Source of the DNA: Actinomycetes bacterium | GTDB lineage: Bacteria; Actinomycetota; Acidimicrobiia; Acidimicrobiales; Bog-793 | Length of the DNA stretch: 5,201 nucleotides | Direction of reading: 5' to 3' | Assembly: GCA_021785095.1 (NCBI GenBank) | Contig: JAJYGM010000574.1 | Location: 1 to 5,201 of the forward strand | In this document: positions 1 through 5,201 of the stretch, piece after piece | Numbering within the stretch: position 1 is the stretch's first letter | Layout: every line of letters starts with the position of its first letter | The notes under the pieces: model-generated | Seen by the model: the letters and a program-made list of their open reading frames with translations, nothing else | Databases searched by the model: none | Told to the model about the DNA's origin: nothing | Made by a program: the position numbers and the translations under genes

Positions 1-5
1 TCGTC

Positions 6-896
6 ATGTCGCGCGAGGTCGTGAAAGCGCGCACGTCGGGAACGCCGGTCGTCGCGCTCGAGTCAACCATCATCTCTCATGGCCTTCCACAGCCTCGCAA
101 CCTCGAGGTCGCCATGGAGCTGGAGAGCCTGGTCAGGCAGGGAGGTGCTTGTCCCGCGACGATCGCCGTGCTCGACGGGCTCGCGCGCGTCGGCCTCGAC
201 GAGTCCGAGCTGCGCAGGGTTGCCACGGAGCCGGGGTTCCGCAAGCTCGGTCTGCGGGACCTGGCGCCGGCTCTCGCGAGCAGGGCCAGCGGAGCGACGA
301 CCGTCTCGGCGACGAGCTACCTCGCGGAGCGAGCGGGTCTCCGCGTCTTCGCGACAGGGGGGCTCGGGGGTGTGCACCGCGGTTGGGTGAGCTCCCGGGA
401 CGAGTCGGCGGACCTCGAGGTTCTGGCTGGCACTCCTCTCACCGTCGTCTGCGCGGGGGTGAAGTCGATCCTCGACGTTCCCGCGACCCTCCAGCGGCTG
501 GAGACGTTGAACGTCACGGTCCTCGGCTATCGCACGTGGGAGTTCCCCGGCTTCTACCTCCACAGCTCGGGCGAGCCCCTCGACTGGCGCGTGGACGATC
601 CAGCGGGTGTCGTTGCCGTGATGCGCCGCAGAGACGAGCTCCAGACCTCGTCGGCGCTCGTCGTCGCCAACCCGGTCGCCGTCGAGCACCAGCTGGACCC
701 TGTCCTGCACGACGCGGTGCTGGCCGAAGCGCTCTCCGCGGCAGAGCGTGACAACGTGCGAGGACAGGCGCTGACGCCCTTCCTGCTCGACGCGATGGTT
801 CGCGGCACCAACGGTGCATCGCTCGAGGCGAACCTCGAGGCTGTCCGCTCCAATGTCCTCCTGGCGACTGCGGTGGCGGGGGAGATGCAAGTGTGA
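6..896 (+). CDS. psuG: Pseudouridine-5'-phosphate glycosidase
   Basis: This enzyme reversibly splits pseudouridine 5'-phosphate into uracil and ribose 5-phosphate in the cytoplasm, the second step of pseudouridine breakdown after the kinase PsuK. The 296-residue product aligns along its whole length with E. coli PsuG (about 312 residues). Visible blocks are VVALESTIISHG (residues 15-26), GATTVSAT (96-103), FATGGLGGVHRG (115-126), ADLEVLA (135-141), CAGVKSILD (149-157), ALVVANP and TPFLLDAM near the C-terminus. By alignment to E. coli E31, K93, D149 and K166, the catalytic residues are E19, K80, D136 and K153, all kept, so the enzyme should be active. The ATG lies only five bases from the window edge and no ribosome binding site can be seen. 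Relatives usually carry a slightly longer N-terminus, so the true start may be further left. No psuK is visible here. The gene ends in TGA at 894-896, ahead of the rplJ leader. The family call is very secure; the start is not. Confidence 0.95.
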   Translation: MSREVVKARTSGTPVVALESTIISHGLPQPRNLEVAMELESLVRQGGACPATIAVLDGLARVGLDESELRRVATEPGFRKLGLRDLAPALASRASGATTVSATSYLAERAGLRVFATGGLGGVHRGWVSSRDESADLEVLAGTPLTVVCAGVKSILDVPATLQRLETLNVTVLGYRTWEFPGFYLHSSGEPLDWRVDDPAGVVAVMRRRDELQTSSALVVANPVAVEHQLDPVLHDAVLAEALSAAERDNVRGQALTPFLLDAMVRGTNGASLEANLEAVRSNVLLATAVAGEMQV

Positions 897-902
897 GCTG
901 CA

Positions 903-922
903 CGGCGAGTGGCATCTCGCCG
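903..922 (+). terminator. Short hairpin after psuG, possible weak terminator
   Basis: CGGCGAG (903-909) pairs perfectly with CTCGCCG (916-922) around a six-base loop, seven bases after the psuG stop codon. There is no run of T after it (GGTGTAGTAG follows), so it is not a canonical intrinsic terminator. High-GC actinobacteria do use hairpins with poor U-tracts. A promoter-like -10 lies just downstream, so the hairpin could separate psuG from the ribosomal operon. The pairing is seen directly; the role is inferred. Confidence 0.35.
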
Positions 923-928
923 GTGTAG

Positions 929-934
929 TAGAAT
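929..934 (+). promoter_or_regulatory. Candidate -10 element for the rplJL operon
   Basis: TAGAAT matches the sigma-70 family -10 consensus TATAAT at five of six bases and stands out in very GC-rich DNA. Transcription would begin near 941, just before the first hairpin of the L10 leader, which is where a promoter for this leader is expected. No good -35 hexamer lies 16-18 bases upstream (the sequence there is near GAGTGG), and the TG of an extended -10 is one base out of place. The call therefore rests on the -10 and its position only. Confidence 0.4.
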
Positions 935-942
935 CGCCCTCG

Positions 943-1081
943 GCGGAGCTGTCGCGTCTGGCACTCCGCTCTACGCCGTAGACATCTGGTGCGCGCCTGC
1001 GTGTAATGGGCTCTGGCCCGCCAGACGAGGCGAGGCGAACGTCGCTTCCTCGCTACGGCACGGTGCGCAGGTCCTTGCGCC
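943..1081 (+). promoter_or_regulatory. Ribosomal protein L10 leader RNA
   Basis: This looks like the autoregulatory mRNA leader found before rplJ in many bacteria, to which L10 or the L10-L12 complex binds to limit its own operon. The conserved core reads GCCGTAGAC (975-983), CTGGTG (986-991), GTAATGGG (1003-1010) and CGAGG (1026-1030 and 1031-1035). Several helices support it. GCGGAG 943-948 pairs with CTCCGC 964-969. GCCGTAG 975-981 pairs with CTACGGC 1053-1059 and closes the domain. TCTGG 985-989 pairs with CCAGA 1021-1025. GGGC 1008-1011 pairs with GCCC 1016-1019. GCGA 1035-1038 pairs with TCGC 1042-1045, above CGAG 1031-1034 with CTCG 1049-1052. A last hairpin, GCGCA 1065-1069 with TGCGC 1076-1080, ends directly before the rplJ Shine-Dalgarno sequence. 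That position suggests control at translation initiation. The pairings are seen directly and the family is recognised by its motif; the mechanism is inferred. Confidence 0.85.
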
Positions 1082-1082
1082 A

Positions 1083-1090
1083 AAGGAGGG
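1083..1090 (+). promoter_or_regulatory. rplJ ribosome binding site
   Basis: AAGGAGGG is a near-ideal Shine-Dalgarno sequence seven bases before the GTG at 1098, and it decides that start over in-frame alternatives upstream. The last hairpin of the L10 leader ends within a few bases of it, so folding of the leader could change its accessibility. Confidence 0.85.
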
Positions 1091-1097
1091 AGCGAGC

Positions 1098-1721
1098 GTG
1101 GCTACGAGCGTGGATGCTGGCACACGGCAGCCGAGGCCGGAGAAGGTCGCGGTCGTCGACGAGGTCCGTGAGCGCCTCTCGAGCACGAACGCGGCGATCC
1201 TCACCGAGTACAGGGGCCTGTCGGTCTCGGGGATGGAGACGTTGCGCCGGCAGATCTATGAGGCGGGCGGTGACTACAAGGTCTACAAGAACACGCTCGT
1301 GCGACGCGCTGCTCACGAGAACGGGCTCGACGGGCTCGACCCGCTCCTCGAGGGGCCCACGGCCATAGCTTTCGTGCGCGAGGACGTCGCGACGGTGGCC
1401 AAGGTGCTGCGCGACTTCGCCCGGACGCACCCGAGCTTGGTGGTCAAGGGCGGTCTGGTCGGCACCAGCCTGCTCGACGCCCGGACGACGGCGTCGCTCG
1501 CCGAGCTTCCCACCCGAGAGGTCCTGCTCGCACAGGTCGCAGGTGCCTTCGCGGCACCGATGCAGCGGTTTGCCGCCCTCCTTGCCGCCGTGCCCCAGAA
1601 GATGGCCTACGCGTTGTCGGCGCTCATCGAGGTCCGGGAGGGCGTCGATGACACGGCAGAGGCCGCAGCGGCCACCGAGGACACGGCAGAGGTCGCAGGG
1701 GCCACCGAGGACACCGTGTAG
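1098..1721 (+). CDS. rplJ: Large ribosomal subunit protein L10 (uL10)
   Basis: L10 anchors the L7/L12 dimers to the 50S subunit, forming the stalk that recruits translation GTPases. It also represses its own operon through the leader RNA. The GTG start at 1098 is chosen because AAGGAGGG (1083-1090) lies seven bases upstream and the N-terminal domain begins soon after. The frame stays open further left, but that part is leader RNA. Family landmarks are TEYRGL (residues 36-41), [13 protein letters not shown] (60-72), EGPTAIAF (85-92), VVKGGLVG (115-122) and the L12-binding C-terminal helix, roughly 140-181. At 207 residues it is longer than E. coli L10 (165) because of an acidic Ala/Glu/Thr tail from residue 184. 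This tail holds two copies of a ten-residue unit, [10 protein letters not shown] and [10 protein letters not shown], then DTV. rplL follows after 77 bases. The identity is certain; a role for the tail is unknown. Confidence 0.97.
   Translation: MATSVDAGTRQPRPEKVAVVDEVRERLSSTNAAILTEYRGLSVSGMETLRRQIYEAGGDYKVYKNTLVRRAAHENGLDGLDPLLEGPTAIAFVREDVATVAKVLRDFARTHPSLVVKGGLVGTSLLDARTTASLAELPTREVLLAQVAGAFAAPMQRFAALLAAVPQKMAYALSALIEVREGVDDTAEAAAATEDTAEVAGATEDTV
1650..1718 (+). repeat. 30-bp tandem duplication in the rplJ tail
   Basis: Bases 1651-1680 and 1681-1710 are adjacent direct copies that differ at only two positions (C/T at 1663 versus 1693, and C/G at 1669 versus 1699). A partial third copy begins at 1711. 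The 30-base unit keeps the reading frame and gives ten-residue repeats [10 protein letters not shown] and [10 protein letters not shown], followed by DTV and the stop. It looks like a recent slippage or duplication event within the L10 acidic tail. Confidence 0.9.
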
Positions 1722-1759
1722 CGCAGCCGAACGGCGGGGAAGCCCCCGCGGGCGCTGCG
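1722..1759 (+). promoter_or_regulatory. Nested hairpin between rplJ and rplL
   Basis: CGCAGC (1722-1727) pairs with GCTGCG (1754-1759). Inside it, GCGGGG (1734-1739) pairs with CCCCGC (1744-1749) around the four-base loop AAGC. The structure begins at the base after the rplJ stop and ends about 28 bases before the rplL ribosome binding site. There is no T-run, so termination is unlikely. It could slow decay, be cut by a nuclease, or keep rplL translation independent of rplJ. L12 is needed in several copies per ribosome, which makes separate control plausible, but the function is inferred. Confidence 0.5.
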
Positions 1760-1786
1760 GCAATAGACCACCCGTTGGAATGCGAC

Positions 1787-1792
1787 AAGGAG
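1787..1792 (+). promoter_or_regulatory. rplL ribosome binding site
   Basis: AAGGAG sits six bases before the ATG at 1799. It selects that ATG over the in-frame TTG at 1775, which would place the Shine-Dalgarno sequence inside the coding region and add eight residues (from TTG: MECDKEQT) not typical of L7/L12. Confidence 0.85.
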
Positions 1793-1798
1793 CAAACG

Positions 1799-2182
1799 AT
1801 GGCGACGAAGGAAGAGATCCTCGACGGGATCGCAAGCATGACGGTTCTGGAGCTCTCCGAGCTCTTGAAGGAGTTCGAGGAGCGCTTCGGCGTGTCGGCT
1901 GCAGCGCCGGTAGCCGTCGCGGCTGCCCCGGCCGCCGGTGCCGGTGGCGGCGAGGAAGCCGCCGAGGAGCAGGACGAGTTCGACGTCGTGCTGAGCGCTG
2001 CCGGCGACAAGAAGATCCAGGTCATCAAGGAGGTCCGCGCTCTCACGAACCTCGGTCTGAAGGAGGCGAAGGACCTCGTCGACTCCGCGCCGAAGCCGGT
2101 GCTCGAGAAGGTCTCCAAAGAAGATGCAGAGAAGGCCAAGGCCCAGCTCGAGGGGGCTGGCGCGACGGTCGAGCTCAAGTAG
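1799..2182 (+). CDS. rplL: Large ribosomal subunit protein L7/L12 (bL12)
   Basis: L7/L12 is the multicopy stalk protein that binds L10 through its N-terminus and recruits EF-Tu, EF-G, IF2 and release factors through its C-terminal domain. The 127-residue product has the usual size and three-part plan. The N-terminal dimerisation helices (residues about 2-32) contain [21 protein letters not shown] flexible Ala/Gly/Pro-rich hinge spans about 33-57. The compact C-terminal domain (58-127) contains [20 protein letters not shown], then [19 protein letters not shown], and ends in ATVELK. The conserved factor-binding surface around K72, I76, K77 and R80 is intact. The ATG start has AAGGAG six bases upstream. 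It is the second gene of the rplJ operon. The spacer after it holds a very stable hairpin that probably lowers read-through into rpoB. The identity is certain. Confidence 0.98.
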   Translation: MATKEEILDGIASMTVLELSELLKEFEERFGVSAAAPVAVAAAPAAGAGGGEEAAEEQDEFDVVLSAAGDKKIQVIKEVRALTNLGLKEAKDLVDSAPKPVLEKVSKEDAEKAKAQLEGAGATVELK

Positions 2183-2194
2183 CCCGGGGCCGAC

Positions 2195-2235
2195 CAGGTC
2201 GCGGATCGCCGGTTGCACCGGCGATCCGCGACCTG
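2195..2235 (+). terminator. Perfect 19-bp hairpin after rplL, attenuator or processing site
   Basis: CAGGTCGCGGATCGCCGGT (2195-2213) is followed by the loop TGC and then its exact reverse complement (2217-2235), twelve bases after the rplL stop. The stem is uninterrupted and very GC-rich. No T-run follows (TGCCGAGCGG), so it is not a textbook intrinsic terminator. In E. coli the rplL-rpoB spacer holds a partial terminator and an RNase III site that make rpoB less abundant than rplL. This hairpin sits in the same place and could do either job. The pairing is seen; the role is inferred by analogy. Confidence 0.65.
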
Positions 2236-2293
2236 TGCCGAGCGGTATGAACGGGCAGGGTGGGGACGTCGCCCGGCGCTCCGGCGCTGAGCC

Positions 2294-2324
2294 GACGACG
2301 ACTGCTTCTTGACCAGTCGTCGTC
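2294..2324 (+). terminator. 11-bp hairpin in the rpoB upstream region
   Basis: GACGACGACTG (2294-2304) pairs perfectly with CAGTCGTCGTC (2314-2324) around a nine-base loop. A pyrimidine-rich but weak stretch, TGTCTCGT, follows. It could be a second weak terminator for read-through from rplL. The -35-like TTGACC at 2309-2314 lies in its loop and first arm base, so the same bases could serve as a promoter element in DNA and a hairpin in RNA. The role is inferred. Confidence 0.4.
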
Positions 2325-2337
2325 TGTCTCGTACCCT
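2309..2337 (+). promoter_or_regulatory. Candidate rpoB promoter 1
   Basis: TTGACC (2309-2314, five of six with TTGACA) is separated by 17 bases from TACCCT (2332-2337), which fits the relaxed TANNNT -10 of high-GC actinobacteria. Transcription would start near 2344, giving a leader of about 160 bases before rpoB. The -35 is strong and the -10 is weak. Confidence 0.4.
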
Positions 2338-2361
2338 GCCCCGGAGGCGCGTGCGGACGCG

Positions 2362-2390
2362 TTGCCTCGTCGTCTTCGCGCGCCTATGCT
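2362..2390 (+). promoter_or_regulatory. Candidate rpoB promoter 2
   Basis: TTGCCT (2362-2367) and TATGCT (2385-2390) are spaced by exactly 17 bases and each match the sigma-70 consensus at four of six positions, including the most conserved bases of both hexamers. The start site would fall near 2396, leaving a leader of about 110 bases. This has the better -10 of the two rpoB promoter candidates. Confidence 0.5.
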
Positions 2391-2493
2391 GTGTCACTGT
2401 CGTGCCTGTCCGCCACGCTGCCCATGTCCCGTACGCGTGGTGAAGCGCGCCCCGGCTCCGAAGCACGCTGCCGTCCGCCTCACCCGCACTCGC

Positions 2494-2499
2494 GAGGAG
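2494..2499 (+). promoter_or_regulatory. rpoB ribosome binding site selecting a TTG start
   Basis: GAGGAG lies seven bases before the TTG at 2507. The rpoB frame has a TGA at 2441-2443 and no ATG, GTG or other TTG between that stop and 2507. The next in-frame ATG (2765) would delete 86 conserved residues. TTG is therefore the only reasonable start. Confidence 0.88.
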
Positions 2500-2506
2500 T
2501 AGACCC

Positions 2507-5201
<2,695 letters not shown>

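Larger units (their letters stand above)
2183..2506 (+). other. rplL-rpoB spacer, non-coding
   Basis: This 324-base gap holds no convincing gene. From left to right it contains the 19-bp hairpin at 2195-2235, a tandem eight-base CCGGCGCT pair at 2273-2288, the 11-bp hairpin at 2294-2324, two promoter-like elements (2309-2337 and 2362-2390), and a small stem at 2411-2418 with 2435-2442. The rpoB ribosome binding site closes it. The arrangement suggests that rpoB is both attenuated from the rplJL transcript and transcribed from its own promoter. Actinobacteria such as Mycobacterium and Streptomyces are known to carry rpoB promoters in this spacer. Confidence 0.7.

Noticed and set aside
909..1097. 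Extended start for rplJ at the GTG at 909
   Set aside because: The extra 63 codons cover the L10 leader and show no L10 homology. The Shine-Dalgarno sequence at 1083-1090 supports GTG 1098.
1775..1798. Longer rplL start at TTG 1775
   Set aside because: It would put the good AAGGAG inside the gene and add residues not typical of L7/L12; ATG 1799 fits better.
2273..2288. Tandem eight-base repeat CCGGCGCT
   Set aside because: Two short copies in GC-rich spacer are expected by chance and have no clear role.
2260..2502. Small open frame ending just before rpoB, possible leader peptide
   Set aside because: It has no visible ribosome binding site and its only internal ATG (2386) lies inside a probable -10 element. 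The composition looks like chance translation of GC-rich spacer.

Overview
The window is high-GC, gene-dense bacterial DNA with every gene on the + strand. The RpoB sequence follows the actinobacterial pattern closely: its rifampicin region and the long conserved block near the right edge read almost as in Mycobacterium. Together with the GC content this points to Actinomycetota. A lineage outside the well-studied orders, for example Acidimicrobiia-like, is possible, but that is inference and the class cannot be fixed from this sequence.

Layout. (1) 6-896 encodes a pseudouridine-5'-phosphate glycosidase (psuG). It is essentially complete, although its true start may lie left of the window. 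(2) 897-1097 is a non-coding leader: a short hairpin after psuG, a -10-like promoter element, and a well-formed ribosomal protein L10 leader RNA that ends at the rplJ ribosome binding site. (3) 1098-1721 is rplJ (L10), with an acidic C-terminal tail built from a 30-bp tandem duplication. (4) 1722-1798 is a spacer with a GC-rich nested hairpin. (5) 1799-2182 is rplL (L7/L12). (6) 2183-2506 is a 324-bp gene-free spacer with a perfect 19-bp hairpin, a second 11-bp hairpin and two promoter-like elements. (7) 2507 to the right edge is rpoB (RNA polymerase beta), which starts at TTG and is cut off by the window end after 898 codons.

The genes form the classical rplJL-rpoB(C) transcription and translation cluster. 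L10 and L7/L12 build the ribosomal stalk, and L10 (or its complex with L12) would repress its own synthesis through the leader RNA. The strong hairpin after rplL, followed by internal promoters, would let the cell make far more L12 than RNA polymerase from one locus. psuG is a nucleotide-salvage gene with no obvious functional tie to the cluster, and it occupies the place where rplK-rplA commonly sit.

I see no mobile element, CRISPR array, tRNA or rRNA gene, and no convincing undescribed system. The points of interest are the regulatory structures, the L10 tail duplication, two small RpoB peculiarities and the psuG neighbour.
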